From Methylobacterium brachythecii (lineage in GTDB: Bacteria; Pseudomonadota; Alphaproteobacteria; Rhizobiales; Beijerinckiaceae), in contig NZ_JACIDN010000011.1 of the NCBI RefSeq assembly GCF_014196345.1, positions 62,001-126,000 of the forward strand: a stretch of 64,000 bases of DNA, in the 5' to 3' direction. The notes under the pieces are model-generated. The model saw only the letters and a program-made list of their open reading frames with translations. It searched no databases and was not told where the DNA came from. This document shows positions 24,131 to 32,653 of the stretch, piece after piece. Every line of letters starts with the position of its first letter. Position 1 is the first letter of the stretch. The position numbers were made by a program, and so were the translations under genes.

Positions 24131-25423
24131 TCACATCCGCATTCCTCGAACCGGTCGACGCCCTCGTTTGTGGCACGCGGCGGTCCGCTCGATTTCTTCA
24201 AAGTAATCCTCGAAGGATATAAATTTAATTGCCTTCGCGCGTAGTTCCTTGAACCGCTCTATGGAGGCGGGATCACTCCTCATCTCTAATCGTGCCTGCC
24301 AGTTGCTTACCTCAATCACTCGTTCGACGACGAGATTGGCCCTGCCGTCTCTTCCTATCGCACTAAGATCCTTCAGTAAAGATGAGTATAACTTGAGTAT
24401 GCGTGCATTTTCATGTGAAACATACATCCATCGAGCAGCGTCCGCCATTTTATATGGCAGAACTTCAATATCTCTGCTCTGATTATGATACAAGAAATCA
24501 ATAATATGAAGAGGTGAAACAATTTCTAAAGTAAAACCGCAGGCTTCAAATAGGGATTGTAGATCGTCCCACTCAAAAATGTTAAATGCAATCCTATAGG
24601 CCGCCATCACTTCGCGGCCCTCTTTTGATCCCCATACCGGACCTAGCCGTGATCGTATGACAACGTCAGGAATGGTCATAAATTTTGAGTGCGATCGGGC
24701 CAAATCGATGTCTAGATGCAGATCAGACATTGATTTCCAATGATCTCCACGCGATATTGCTGCTATCATTGGGATTTTTTCAAATAATTGAACGCTTATA
24801 TCTAATCCGGCCGCTATAATATGTTTCAAAGCATCAGCCAGACGCTTCTGCCTCATCAGGGCTGTTGTTCTAGCGACCGGCCCGTCGCCCCAAAGGATGG
24901 CGCTGACCTGTTGGATCTGGATGATCCCGTAGCCCCTGCTTGGCAATGAAGCCTCCAACACCTCAAGCACGCTACGTGCAGTCGGGCTGAGAGACATCCG
25001 GAGTGCCTTGGCATCCCGCCGGGCGCGATCCGCCTTTAAAATGCGGCTAATTTTGCTTTTGCTCAGGCCGGTCTTGCGAGCGAGCGATCGCACCGATCCG
25101 GCACGCCGTCGCTTGATCGATCGCCTGCCGTTGAGCTCATCGGCCATCATAACTAGCAAGCTCGCCTCAAGCTGGCGATTGAACCGGGAGCGCCGCCCCT
25201 TCGCACTGCGGCGTGGCTCGAAATTATCGAGCGTCCATCGCACGACGCTCTCGACGATCGTGGTGGCCTCGATTTCAGTCAAGTCGAAACCGGGCCGGTG
25301 CATGAGCTTGGCCATGTCTTTTGAGAGCTCAGCCCTGAGGCCGGCCTCATCCAGGCCGTGCTTGGTCACCCAGCTATAGGCCAGGATCCGCACACGGTCG
25401 AAGGCGTCGGGATTAGAGCTCAC
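24131..25423 (-). CDS. Hypothetical protein with HTH segment, 430 aa, AT-rich
   Basis: A long protein I do not recognise. Residues about 108-132 (GSVRSLARKTGLSKSKISRI) read as a helix-turn-helix of the MarR/Crp-like kind. The C-terminal 250 residues are mixed helical with aromatic patches (FNIFEWDDLQSLFEACGF, HIIDFLYHNQSRDIEVLPY). It uses many A/T-ending codons, unlike all neighbours, which points to transfer from a different donor. It could be a regulator or replication-type protein, but nothing proves either. Upstream lies the 14-bp repeat array. Confidence 0.6.
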   Translation of the reverse strand: MSSNPDAFDRVRILAYSWVTKHGLDEAGLRAELSKDMAKLMHRPGFDLTEIEATTIVESVVRWTLDNFEPRRSAKGRRSRFNRQLEASLLVMMADELNGRRSIKRRRAGSVRSLARKTGLSKSKISRILKADRARRDAKALRMSLSPTARSVLEVLEASLPSRGYGIIQIQQVSAILWGDGPVARTTALMRQKRLADALKHIIAAGLDISVQLFEKIPMIAAISRGDHWKSMSDLHLDIDLARSHSKFMTIPDVVIRSRLGPVWGSKEGREVMAAYRIAFNIFEWDDLQSLFEACGFTLEIVSPLHIIDFLYHNQSRDIEVLPYKMADAARWMYVSHENARILKLYSSLLKDLSAIGRDGRANLVVERVIEVSNWQARLEMRSDPASIERFKELRAKAIKFISFEDYFEEIERTAACHKRGRRPVRGMRM

Positions 25424-26287
25424 CTGACATCCGCGCTCCGTCGCCTACCCTAACAGAAGGCTTTTTACCGATATGCGAAAGTGGGACACTTAAGGAGCCT
25501 GCAGAGGGAAGGCAGCGCCGGTTTGGGGAAAATCATTGTGACAGTTACCTCCGTGTTCAGGGCTCATGGAATTTTGCGGTACAGGCGCCAAGGATAACGC
25601 GCCGCACCAATTGTCATGAGGCAAGCCATCCCGATGGGCGCGGCCGATCCCCATGGAGCATGCTTGCAGGTCCCCATGGCATCGGTCCTGAAATCATATG
25701 ACCGCCCCCTAGGCCAAGTCATTGTTGTTGCTCCATGACCTTTCGCGACACCGATGGGTCGCCGTGGTGTCGTGCTCCCTCGCGAGCCACTCCAGTAAGC
25801 CTCGTTAGGCGATGCCATGAGGCCCCATCCCCATGGGGCCTGCCCTAGTGCCCCATGGGGATGGGGCCATGGGGATGGGGCCATGGGGATGGGGCCATGG
25901 GGATGGGGCCATGGGGATGGGGCCATGGGGATGGGGCCATGGGGATGGGGCTATGGGGATGGGGCTATGGGGATGGGGCTATGGGGATGGGGCCATGGGG
26001 ATGGGGCCATGGGGATGGTGATGCGTCCTAACGCCATTGGTGGTGTGGAGCCCGACCTACGGAGGTAGCCTATGCAGCGACATGCTGCCCACTTTCACCG
26101 TACTTCGATGTTAGGCGTGACCGTCCTTCTCGGCGCTATGGATGCACCGCTGCCCGGCATGTCGGACCAGAAGTCGGTCTTGACGATCTCTGCCTTGCCG
26201 ATGCCCCCAACTGAACCGGACAATGACGGAACCTTGATCCTAAAACACGTTCGCAGCCTCACGCGGGCGTCGCCGTTGCCGGCCACG
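25424..26287. other. Long non-coding stretch holding the tandem-repeat array
   Basis: About 860 bases with no gene I can support. It is full of short CCATGG/CATCGG/ATGGGG words, and its centre is a perfect tandem repeat (25853-26020). Open frames across it are products of the repeat or shadows. The same kind of words recur at the right edge of the window. Confidence 0.5.
25853..26020. repeat. Tandem array of a 14-bp unit, 12 copies
   Basis: The unit CCATGGGGATGGGG starts at 25853 and repeats every 14 bases for twelve copies. Copies 8-10 (25951, 25965, 25979) carry CT for CC at the start, and the last copy ends GGTG. Near-identity points to slippage or recombination expansion. Every copy contains ATGGGG twice, so one strand is strongly G-rich. 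Confidence 0.95.
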
Positions 26288-26734
26288 TCACAGGAGACGG
26301 GCATGCGGCTCGCCCCGATGCCCGTCGTCGTCGCATTGCCCGTGGTCGGAGAGGACCGCGATGACCCGGCACTCGCCGACACGCCCCTGGCCGCAATCGG
26401 AGAGCATCCGGTTCAGCTCCCCCCGCAACGCCGCGAGCCGCTCTATCCGCCGCTCGACCTCGGCCAGGTGGCGACGTGCGATCCGGTCGACGTCGGCGCA
26501 GGACCGGTCCGGGTGCGCGTTCATCGTCAGCAACTCCCGGATGGCGTCGACCTCGAAGCCGAGCTCGCGGGAGTGGCGGATGAAGTTCAGGCGGGACACC
26601 TCGGCCGAGCTGTAGCGGCGCTGCGACCCAGCCGTCCGAGGCGGGACCGGCATCAGCCCAACCTGCTCGTAGTACCGGATCGTCGGGACCTTTACGCCGG
26701 TCCGACGGGACAACTCCCCAATTGCAATGTCCAT
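26288..26734 (-). CDS. MerR-family metal-responsive regulator
   Basis: A 148-residue MerR-type activator. The N-terminal winged HTH begins DIAIGELSRRTGVKVPTIRY and includes the typical RYYEQVGL and RRYSSAEVSRLNFI motifs. A long dimerisation helix follows (RHLAEVERRIERLAALRGEL). Cysteines near the start of that helix (SCADVD) and in the loop (DCGQGRVGEC, GQC) fit a Zn/Cd/Pb-type sensor such as CadR/PbrR, rather than CueR. It faces a CDF exporter across a promoter with a 19-bp spacer that it should control. Start at 26734; the longer frame would cross that promoter. Confidence 0.85.
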   Translation of the reverse strand: MDIAIGELSRRTGVKVPTIRYYEQVGLMPVPPRTAGSQRRYSSAEVSRLNFIRHSRELGFEVDAIRELLTMNAHPDRSCADVDRIARRHLAEVERRIERLAALRGELNRMLSDCGQGRVGECRVIAVLSDHGQCDDDGHRGEPHARLL

Positions 26735-26745
26735 GATTTTTCCGC

Positions 26746-26776
26746 TTGCACCTCTAGCCGCTAGAGGTTGTAGCGT
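26746..26776 (+). promoter_or_regulatory. MerR-type promoter and operator
   Basis: TTGCAC (26746-26751) and TAGCGT (26771-26776) are separated by 19 bases, the over-long spacing typical of MerR-controlled promoters. Between them is a perfect dyad, ACCTCTAG-CCG-CTAGAGGT (26750-26768), like known CadR/ZntR/PbrR operators. It drives the CDF gene at 26805. Confidence 0.85.
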
Positions 26777-26804
26777 CGCCTCCGACCGTTGGGAAGGAGA
26801 CGTG

Positions 26805-27542
26805 ATGAGCGAGCATTGCTGCGGTACGACCAAGGCCGACCCGTGCCGCTCCACGCCGTCCGGCGCCCCCGCGCAGACACTCGACCACGCCCCCGCCGGC
26901 GGCTCTTGCTGCTCCGGCGGCGTGCCTGTCTTCGACGGCGTCGACCCGCGCTACAAGGCGGTCCTCTGGACCGTCATCGGCATCAACGGCGCGATGTTCG
27001 TGATCGAGATGGTGGCCGGACAGATCGCCGGATCGCAGGCGCTCAAGGCCGACGCCCTCGACTTCCTCGCCGACACCGTGACCTACGGACTGAGCCTCGC
27101 CGTGATCGGTGCCTCCCTGGCCGTCAGGTCGAAGGCGGCCCTGTTCAAGGGGGCGTCCCTGTTACTAATGGCGCTCTGGGTGTTAGGCAGCACCGTCTAC
27201 CAGACGATGGTCCTCGGCGTGCCCAAGGCCGAGGTCATGGGCGTGATCGGCGTGATGGCGCTGGCCGCGAACCTCGGGTCGGTCCTACTCCTGCGCCGCT
27301 ACAAGGACGGCGACGCCAACGTGCGCTCGGTCTGGCTGTGCTCGCGCAACGACGCCATCGGCAACGTCGTCGTCATGGTCGCGGCGCTCGGCGTCTGGGG
27401 CACCGCCACGGCCTGGCCCGACCTCATCGTGGCGGCCGTGATGGCCGGCATCTTCCTGACCTCGTCCGTCCAGATCCTCCGGCAGGCCTGGGCCGAGCAT
27501 CGGGAGGGCACCGTCGCGACCTTTTCCGCGCCGGCCAAGTGA
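26805..27542 (+). CDS. CDF-superfamily cation exporter with cysteine-rich N-terminus
   Basis: A 245-residue inner-membrane protein with about six transmembrane helices and a cytoplasmic N-terminal tail carrying two CC pairs (SEHCCGTTK, GSCCSGG). Where usual zinc CDFs have HxxxD, helix 2 has DALDFLAD (D-x3-D) and helix 5 has CSRND (C-x3-D), so the metal site is different and may be sulphur-containing. It follows the MerR promoter and a GGAGA ribosome site, so expression should respond to metal. It likely exports a soft or borderline divalent cation; which one is not shown. Confidence 0.8.
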   Translation: MSEHCCGTTKADPCRSTPSGAPAQTLDHAPAGGSCCSGGVPVFDGVDPRYKAVLWTVIGINGAMFVIEMVAGQIAGSQALKADALDFLADTVTYGLSLAVIGASLAVRSKAALFKGASLLLMALWVLGSTVYQTMVLGVPKAEVMGVIGVMALAANLGSVLLLRRYKDGDANVRSVWLCSRNDAIGNVVVMVAALGVWGTATAWPDLIVAAVMAGIFLTSSVQILRQAWAEHREGTVATFSAPAK

Positions 27543-27579
27543 GCCCCCGAACAATCCCGACGACCGTTACAGGACCAAC

Positions 27580-28551
27580 ATGGCATCGCACGACGCACAC
27601 GCAGGACACGATCACGAGGCCCACGGGTCAGACGGCCATGCCGGGCATTCCCATGGACCGGGCCACGCGCACGCTCCGGCGAGCTTCGGAAAGGCGTTCG
27701 CCATCGGCATCGCCCTGAACGTCGGCTTCGTCGCCGTCGAGGCGACCTACGGCGTCCTTTCGAATTCCGTCGCCCTGCTGGCAGACGCCGGCCACAACCT
27801 CTCGGATGTGCTCGGCCTCGTCGTGGCGTGGGTCGCCATGGTTCTGGCCAAGCGCGCCCCGAGCGCGCGCTACACCTACGGGATGAAGGGCTCGTCGATC
27901 CTGGCGGCCCTGTTCAACGCGGTGTTCCTGCTGGTCGCGGTCGGCGCCATCGCCTGGGAGGCGATCCAGCGCTTCGGCGAGCCCGCCCCGGTCGCCGGCA
28001 AGACCGTGATGATCGTCGCCGCGGTCGGCATCCTGGTGAACGGCATCACCGCCTGGCTGTTCGCCTCGGGCGCCAAGGGCGACATCAACATCAAGGGCGC
28101 CTTCCTGCACATGGCCGCCGACGCCGCCGTCTCGGCGGGCGTGGTCATCGCCGGCCTCGTGATCCTCTACACCGGCTGGACGTGGCTCGATCCCGTCGTC
28201 AGCCTCGCCATCGTCGCGGTCATCGTCTGGAGCACCTGGGGCCTCCTGCGCGACAGCCTCACGCTGTCCCTCGCCGCCGTCCCGCCGGGCATCGACCCGG
28301 ACGCGGTCCGAAGCCACCTCGAAGGACTGCCCGGGGTCGCCGCCCTGCACGACCTGCACGTCTGGGCGATGAGCACCACCGAGACCTGCCTGACGGCGCA
28401 CCTGGTGATGCCGGGCGGCCGTCCGGACGACGCCTTCCTCATGACGGCGGCGAAAGGGATCAAGGAGCGGTTCGGCATCGGCCACACCACCCTGCAGGTC
28501 GAGACGAGCGCGGACACCCCCTGCGCCCTCGCTCCCGACCACGTGGTCTGA
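27580..28551 (+). CDS. CzcD-like CDF zinc/cobalt/cadmium exporter
   Basis: A 323-residue proton/cation antiporter of the inner membrane. The N-terminal 30 residues are histidine-rich (HDAHAGHDHEAHG, HAGHSHGPGHAHAP). Helix 2 carries the canonical ADAGHNLSD (HxxxD) and helix 5 the second HxxxD (HMAAD), giving the four-ligand zinc-type site. A cytoplasmic C-terminal ferredoxin-like domain follows (LEGLPGVAALHDLHVWAMST). It lies 37 bases after the other CDF gene, in one operon with the ZIP-like gene. Confidence 0.92.
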   Translation: MASHDAHAGHDHEAHGSDGHAGHSHGPGHAHAPASFGKAFAIGIALNVGFVAVEATYGVLSNSVALLADAGHNLSDVLGLVVAWVAMVLAKRAPSARYTYGMKGSSILAALFNAVFLLVAVGAIAWEAIQRFGEPAPVAGKTVMIVAAVGILVNGITAWLFASGAKGDINIKGAFLHMAADAAVSAGVVIAGLVILYTGWTWLDPVVSLAIVAVIVWSTWGLLRDSLTLSLAAVPPGIDPDAVRSHLEGLPGVAALHDLHVWAMSTTETCLTAHLVMPGGRPDDAFLMTAAKGIKERFGIGHTTLQVETSADTPCALAPDHVV

Positions 28552-28558
28552 GCCCGAC

Positions 28559-29245
28559 ATGCAGGCCTGGGCCTACACCCTGATCCCCGCCGCGGCCGCC
28601 ATCGTCGGCGCCGCGGTCGCGGTGAACCTCCGGCCGGGCGCCGTCCTGGTCAGCGCGATCCAGCATTTCGCGGCGGGCGTGGTCTTCGCGGCGGCGGCGG
28701 GGGAAATCCTGCCCGACCTCAAGCATGCCGGCTCACCGTGGGCGACCCTCGTCGGAGGCGCGCTGGGCGTTTTCGCGATGCTGCTGGTCAAGAGCCTCGG
28801 CAAGCGGGCGAAGGGACCGGTCGGGCTGATGGCGGTCACCGGCATCGACATCCTCGTCGACGGCCTCGTCCTCGGCATCGCCTTCGCCGCCGGTGCCAAG
28901 GCCGGCATGCTGCTCACCGTCGCCCTGACCATCGAGGTCCTGTTCCTTGGCCTGACGGTCGCGACCCAATTCGGGGAAACCGGCGCGTCTAAGGCCAAGG
29001 TCGTCGGCCTGACGGCTGCCCTGGTCGTCCTCCTGCCGTTGGGAGCCCTTCTCGGCGGCCCCGTCTCCACGCTGTCCACGCCCGTCCAGGCCGGCTTCCT
29101 GTCCTTCGGCCTGATCGCGCTCCTCTACCTCGTCACCGAGGAGCTCCTCGTCGAGGCGCACGAAACCGAGGACCGGCCCTGGGTCACCGCGATGTTCTTC
29201 GCAGGCTTCCTGCTGCTGCTCATGCTCGATCAGGCCGTCGCCTGA
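28559..29245 (+). CDS. ZIP-family-like metal permease
   Basis: A 228-residue membrane protein with seven or eight helices. Helix 2 contains AIQHFAAGVVFAAAAGEILPD and helix 5 TIEVLFLGL, positions where ZIP proteins hold their metal ligands (His/Glu). ZIPs usually import divalent metals into the cytoplasm, which is unusual in an export cluster; it may act in the reverse direction, as some bacterial members are argued to do, or tune uptake. It starts 7 bases after the CzcD-like gene. Confidence 0.7.
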   Translation: MQAWAYTLIPAAAAIVGAAVAVNLRPGAVLVSAIQHFAAGVVFAAAAGEILPDLKHAGSPWATLVGGALGVFAMLLVKSLGKRAKGPVGLMAVTGIDILVDGLVLGIAFAAGAKAGMLLTVALTIEVLFLGLTVATQFGETGASKAKVVGLTAALVVLLPLGALLGGPVSTLSTPVQAGFLSFGLIALLYLVTEELLVEAHETEDRPWVTAMFFAGFLLLLMLDQAVA

Positions 29246-29260
29246 GCGGAAGGAATTCCC

Positions 29261-30010
29261 ATGCTCCCGCAAATCGAGACGATCCCGCCGGCCGGCGACA
29301 CCGCGCACATCCTCCTCGTCGAGGACGACGACGGCCTGCGCATGCTCGTCACCCGCCTGCTCCGCGAAAGTGGATACCGCGTCACGGGCTGCAGGAGCGG
29401 AGCCGAGTTCTGGCGGCTGCTGCCGACCGGCGGCGTCGATCTCGTGCTGCTCGACGTGATGCTGCCCGGCGCCTCCGGCCTCGACCTGCTCCGGGCGTTG
29501 CGGGCGAAAAGCACGGTACCGGTGATCATGGTCAGCGCCCGCAACGAGGAAGCCGACCGCGTGCTCGGGCTTGAGCTCGGCGCCGACGACTACGTGGCCA
29601 AGCCGTTCGGACGGCCGGAGTTGCTTGCGCGTGTCCGTGCCGTCCTTCGTCGCTCCGCCATCGCACCGTCGCCCCTCGCCGCTCCGAAGGCGGAGTGCCT
29701 TTCCTTTTCCGGATGGCGGCTCGACCTGCGAAGCCGGTCGCTCCACGATCCGGAGGGGGCGGGCGTCGATCTGTCCGGTGCGGAGTACGACCTGCTCCTC
29801 ATGTTTCTCGAACATCCCGGCCGCGTCCTCGGCCGCGAGATGATCCTCGAACTGTCCCGCGGCCGGCTCGGGTCGGCGACGGACCGCAGCGTCGACACAC
29901 TCGTCAGCCGCCTGCGGCGCAAGCTGGAACCGCCCGAGGGCCATCCTCCGGTCATCAAGACCGTGCGCGGGGCCGGCTACATGCTCGCCTCGAAGGTCGA
30001 GCGCGCGTGA
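29261..30010 (+). CDS. OmpR/PhoB-family response regulator
   Basis: A 249-residue two-component regulator. Receiver domain residues 17-130: acidic pocket Glu21-Asp22-Asp23, phospho-acceptor Asp65 (LVLLDVMLPG), and the conserved lysine in YVAKPFG. The C-terminal domain is an OmpR winged helix (LSGAEYDLLLMFLEHPGRVL, SRLRRKLEP, VRGAGYML). It overlaps the kinase gene by 4 bases (GTGA). By position it should sense periplasmic metal with its kinase and control the flanking efflux genes, like CzcR; that is inferred. Confidence 0.9.
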   Translation: MLPQIETIPPAGDTAHILLVEDDDGLRMLVTRLLRESGYRVTGCRSGAEFWRLLPTGGVDLVLLDVMLPGASGLDLLRALRAKSTVPVIMVSARNEEADRVLGLELGADDYVAKPFGRPELLARVRAVLRRSAIAPSPLAAPKAECLSFSGWRLDLRSRSLHDPEGAGVDLSGAEYDLLLMFLEHPGRVLGREMILELSRGRLGSATDRSVDTLVSRLRRKLEPPEGHPPVIKTVRGAGYMLASKVERA

Positions 30011-31335
30011 GCCGCCTCGCCCCCCTGGCCCGCAGCCTCGAAGCCCGCACCGTCGCCGTCCTGCTCCTCGCGATCCTCGCCGTCCATGGCGGGGCGCTGC
30101 TTCTCTATCGGCAATCCGCGACCGCCGCGGCGGACGATGCGTTCGCGCGGCAGGTCGCCAACCAGCTCACCCTGGCTCGCGAGGCGGTGCTTCGACGCCC
30201 CCCGCCCGAACGCGACGCGGAGGCGAAGGCCCTGTCGTCCCCGCATTTCGAGCTAGGGTGGTCGGCGACCTCGCCCCTGCGCCAGGACGAGGCGGCCGAC
30301 CCAGGCCTGTGGTCGTTGCGAGCCCGGATGCTCTCCCTGGAGCCCGGCCTCGGACCCGGGCTCGCCCTGGCGATGGGCGGCGGGGACGAGGCCGTCCACC
30401 AGGAGGACCTGGGGGGCGCGCTCGCGCTGGCCGACGGGAGCTTCCTGACCTTCCGCTCGGCCCATGCCCCCGGCCTCGCCCGGCTCGGATCGTGGGCCTA
30501 CCTCGCGACGGCGATGGCCATCCTCGTCGGCGTCGCGGCCGTCGTCCTGATGCACCGGATCGCCGGGCCGCTACGCGACCTCACACGAGCCACGGGGGAG
30601 ATCGGGCACGGAAGGGTCGTCCCCGTGCGGGAGGCCGGCCCCGACGAGACCCGCGGGATCGCCCGGGCCCTCAACGCGATGCAGGACCGCATCCATCGGC
30701 TGTTGACGGAGCGGACCCAGGCCCTGGCCGCCGTCTCGCACGACCTGCGCACCCCCATCGCGCGGCTTCGCCTTCGGCTCGACGGCCTGCCCGAGGACGA
30801 CGAGACCCGGGCGATGGGCTCGGACCTCGAGGACATGCAGGCCATGGTCGATTCGACCCTGGCGTACCTTCGGGGCGACGCCGATCCCGAGCCACGCCAG
30901 GTGACCAACGTCGCGAGCGTCCTCATGAGCATCGCCGACGCGTCGTCGGATGCGGGCCGCGACGTCAACTATGCGGGTCCAGGCCGCGCCCTCGCGACGG
31001 TCCGCCCGGTGGCCCTGAGACGCGCGCTCGACAACGTCGTCGACAACGCCGTGCGCTACGGGACCTCCGCCCGCATCACCCTCGCCGTCGATCCGGAAGA
31101 GCTCCTGCTGACGGTCGACGACGACGGTCCCGGCATCGCGCCCGACGAGGTCGCGCGCGCCTTCGAGCCGTTCACCCGGCTGGAAGCGTCGAGGAACCGC
31201 AACACGGGCGGGACCGGCCTCGGCCTGACCATCGCACGCCGGATCGTCGAGGCGGAGGGAGGGAGCATCGCCATGGCCACTCGACCGGAAGGCGGCCTGA
31301 GGGTCCGGATCTGCCTGCCGCGCGCCGGTCGCTGA
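30007..31335 (+). CDS. Sensor histidine kinase of the metal cluster
   Basis: A 442-residue inner-membrane kinase. Transmembrane segments lie near residues 15-35 and 162-182, flanking a periplasmic sensor loop. A HAMP linker follows (RIAGPLRDLTRATGEIG), then the H-box (VSHDLRTPIARLR, His245), N-box (NVVDNAVRYG), and G-boxes (DDDGPGIAPDE, GGTGLGLTIARRIV). The start is a GTG overlapping the regulator stop. Ligand not determined; the neighbours suggest Zn/Cd/Co. Confidence 0.9.
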   Translation: MSRLAPLARSLEARTVAVLLLAILAVHGGALLLYRQSATAAADDAFARQVANQLTLAREAVLRRPPPERDAEAKALSSPHFELGWSATSPLRQDEAADPGLWSLRARMLSLEPGLGPGLALAMGGGDEAVHQEDLGGALALADGSFLTFRSAHAPGLARLGSWAYLATAMAILVGVAAVVLMHRIAGPLRDLTRATGEIGHGRVVPVREAGPDETRGIARALNAMQDRIHRLLTERTQALAAVSHDLRTPIARLRLRLDGLPEDDETRAMGSDLEDMQAMVDSTLAYLRGDADPEPRQVTNVASVLMSIADASSDAGRDVNYAGPGRALATVRPVALRRALDNVVDNAVRYGTSARITLAVDPEELLLTVDDDGPGIAPDEVARAFEPFTRLEASRNRNTGGTGLGLTIARRIVEAEGGSIAMATRPEGGLRVRICLPRAGR

Positions 31336-31434
31336 CACACTTCGTCACGAACCGGGCGTCCGGGTGTCAAACGGGGTCGCTATCTCAGGTCTCGAAGCGG
31401 CCGCGCCGGCCGCCGAACCCTGGAGACCAAGACC

Positions 31435-31692
31435 ATGAAGCGTACCATCGCCGCCCTTCTCGCCGCCGGCCTGCTGGCGAGCCTCTCGGCTCCCGCCTTC
31501 GCCGCCGAGGACGGACACGGGAACGCGAACAACCCCGAGCGGTCCGTGCCGAACACGGGCGGCGTCGCGGGTGGCCCGGCCCATCGCGACGATCCGCGCA
31601 CGAGCGAGGCCCGCGAGGTCGGCAAGGACGGCAAGCCGGCCCATTCCGACAAGGACGGGCACGCCCACGGTCACTCGCACGACAAGAAGTAA
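31435..31692 (+). CDS. Exported His/Asp-rich small protein, 85 aa
   Basis: A signal peptide (KRTIAALLAAGLLASLSAPA FAA region) precedes a short polar protein whose end is rich in histidine, lysine and aspartate (SDKDGHAHGHSHDKK). It looks like a periplasmic metal-binding buffer. One of several such small proteins in this cluster; not homologous in any obvious way to the others. Confidence 0.65.
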   Translation: MKRTIAALLAAGLLASLSAPAFAAEDGHGNANNPERSVPNTGGVAGGPAHRDDPRTSEAREVGKDGKPAHSDKDGHAHGHSHDKK

Positions 31693-31732
31693 GCGGGCCG
31701 CGATAGCCCCGGACGGACGGGAGGATGCACCG

Positions 31733-31864
31733 ATGCGTATGCTTCCCCTCCTGGTCGTCTTCGCCTTGCTGGCCGCCGGCATCGGCTACGCACTGGCGGC
31801 GGAAGGCCGGCACGCTCCCGCTCACAGCCTTCGCGGTGCGCCAGTGCCCCCTCGCGTACCGTGA
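31733..31864 (+). CDS. Very small exported or membrane-anchored protein, 43 aa
   Basis: MRMLPLLVVFALLAAGIGYA is a single hydrophobic segment followed by LAAEGRHAPAHSLRG and a short proline-rich end. It has a strong ribosome site (GGGAGGATG) and a terminator right after it. Function unknown; it may be a metal-cluster accessory peptide. Confidence 0.5.
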   Translation: MRMLPLLVVFALLAAGIGYALAAEGRHAPAHSLRGAPVPPRVP

Positions 31865-31867
31865 AAA

Positions 31868-31897
31868 GCCCGCCTCGGCTTACTCGTCGAGGCGGGC
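31868..31897 (+). terminator. Hairpin terminator closing the CDF/two-component operon
   Basis: GCCCGCCTCG (31868-31877) and CGAGGCGGGC (31888-31897) form a perfect 10-bp stem, preceded by AAAA. There is no T-run after it. Confidence 0.65.
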
Positions 31898-31983
31898 ACC
31901 TGCGTCCTGACTGAACGGGGGCGTCAGATGCGGTTCAGGTCGGCACGACCACTCTCACGGCTTGGATGTTCGAGGGATGTGTC

Positions 31984-32220
31984 ATGCGAAAGCGTCTTAT
32001 GGGACTCGTCGCGGCGAGCCTGATCCTGGCCCCGGTGGCCGCGTCGGCCCAGTATTACGGCGGCGGTTACGAGGAACGGGGCCGGGACGTCCACGTCGAC
32101 CGCTACCGGCATGGCGATCACGACGACGTGGTGATCCATCGCGAACGGCGGGACTACGACGGGCGCGGCTTCTACGGGGAGCGACGCCACCATCACCACC
32201 ACCATCACGACGACGATTAG
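31984..32220 (+). CDS. Exported Tyr/His-rich protein with poly-His end, 78 aa
   Basis: The signal peptide (RKRLMGLVAASLILAPVAASA) is followed by YYGGGYEERGRDVHVDRYRH and a terminal run of seven histidines with DDD. This is a strong nickel/zinc/copper-binding tail. I use the ATG at 31984, with GAGGGATG upstream, instead of the ATG 18 bases earlier. Probably a periplasmic metal sink. Function not proven. Confidence 0.65.
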   Translation: MRKRLMGLVAASLILAPVAASAQYYGGGYEERGRDVHVDRYRHGDHDDVVIHRERRDYDGRGFYGERRHHHHHHHDDD

Positions 32221-32290
32221 TCCCACGGCGTCCAAAAGCCGTGACCATCCGCGTTGTACGGATGAGCGTGAATCGTCCATAAGGACCGAG

Positions 32291-32653
32291 ATGAACCCCG
32301 GACGTCCGATCAGGGCCTACGAGACGATGCGCGGCTGGTGGGCGACCGCCGTCCGCGTGCTGTCATTCGTCCTGGTCCTGGCGCTCGTCGTCCCCGGCGC
32401 GATCCACTCCGCCGAGGCCCATCGTCCGGCCAGCCACGAATTGTCGGTATCCGCGTTGTCCGAGGCGGGTTCGGCCGACCATTCCGACGCCTGCCCGGCC
32501 TGCCACGCGAACTGCGGCTGCCACCAGGCCCTGAACGTCGACGGGACGCCCGTCCTGCCGTCCCGCGGGACGGCGCGCTCCTCCTACGCGACCGAGGTCA
32601 CCGCCATCGGGTCCGTCTCGCCCGACCGTCTCCCAAGGCCCCCTCGCGCCTGA
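32291..32653 (+). CDS. Cys/His-containing single-helix protein, 120 aa
   Basis: A long N-terminal hydrophobic helix (VRVLSFVLVLALVVPGAIHS) leads into a histidine-containing region (AEAHRPASHELSV) and a CPACHANCGCHQ motif with four cysteines and two histidines close together, a plausible periplasmic metal site. It lies just before the RND adaptor gene, the place where CzcI-like small proteins occur. Family not recognised. Confidence 0.6.
   Translation: MNPGRPIRAYETMRGWWATAVRVLSFVLVLALVVPGAIHSAEAHRPASHELSVSALSEAGSADHSDACPACHANCGCHQALNVDGTPVLPSRGTARSSYATEVTAIGSVSPDRLPRPPRA

Noticed and set aside
25853..26020. Tandem repeat as a CRISPR array
   Set aside because: The 14-bp units are directly adjacent with no spacers, and no cas gene is present.
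25817..26068. Glycine/tryptophan-rich open frames across the 14-bp repeat
   Set aside because: The repeat length (14) not divisible by 3 keeps frames open by chance and gives a periodic peptide; no ribosome site or homologue.
26095..26382. 95-codon reverse frame overlapping the merR gene end
   Set aside because: It overlaps the supported MerR gene in another frame and has no recognisable content.
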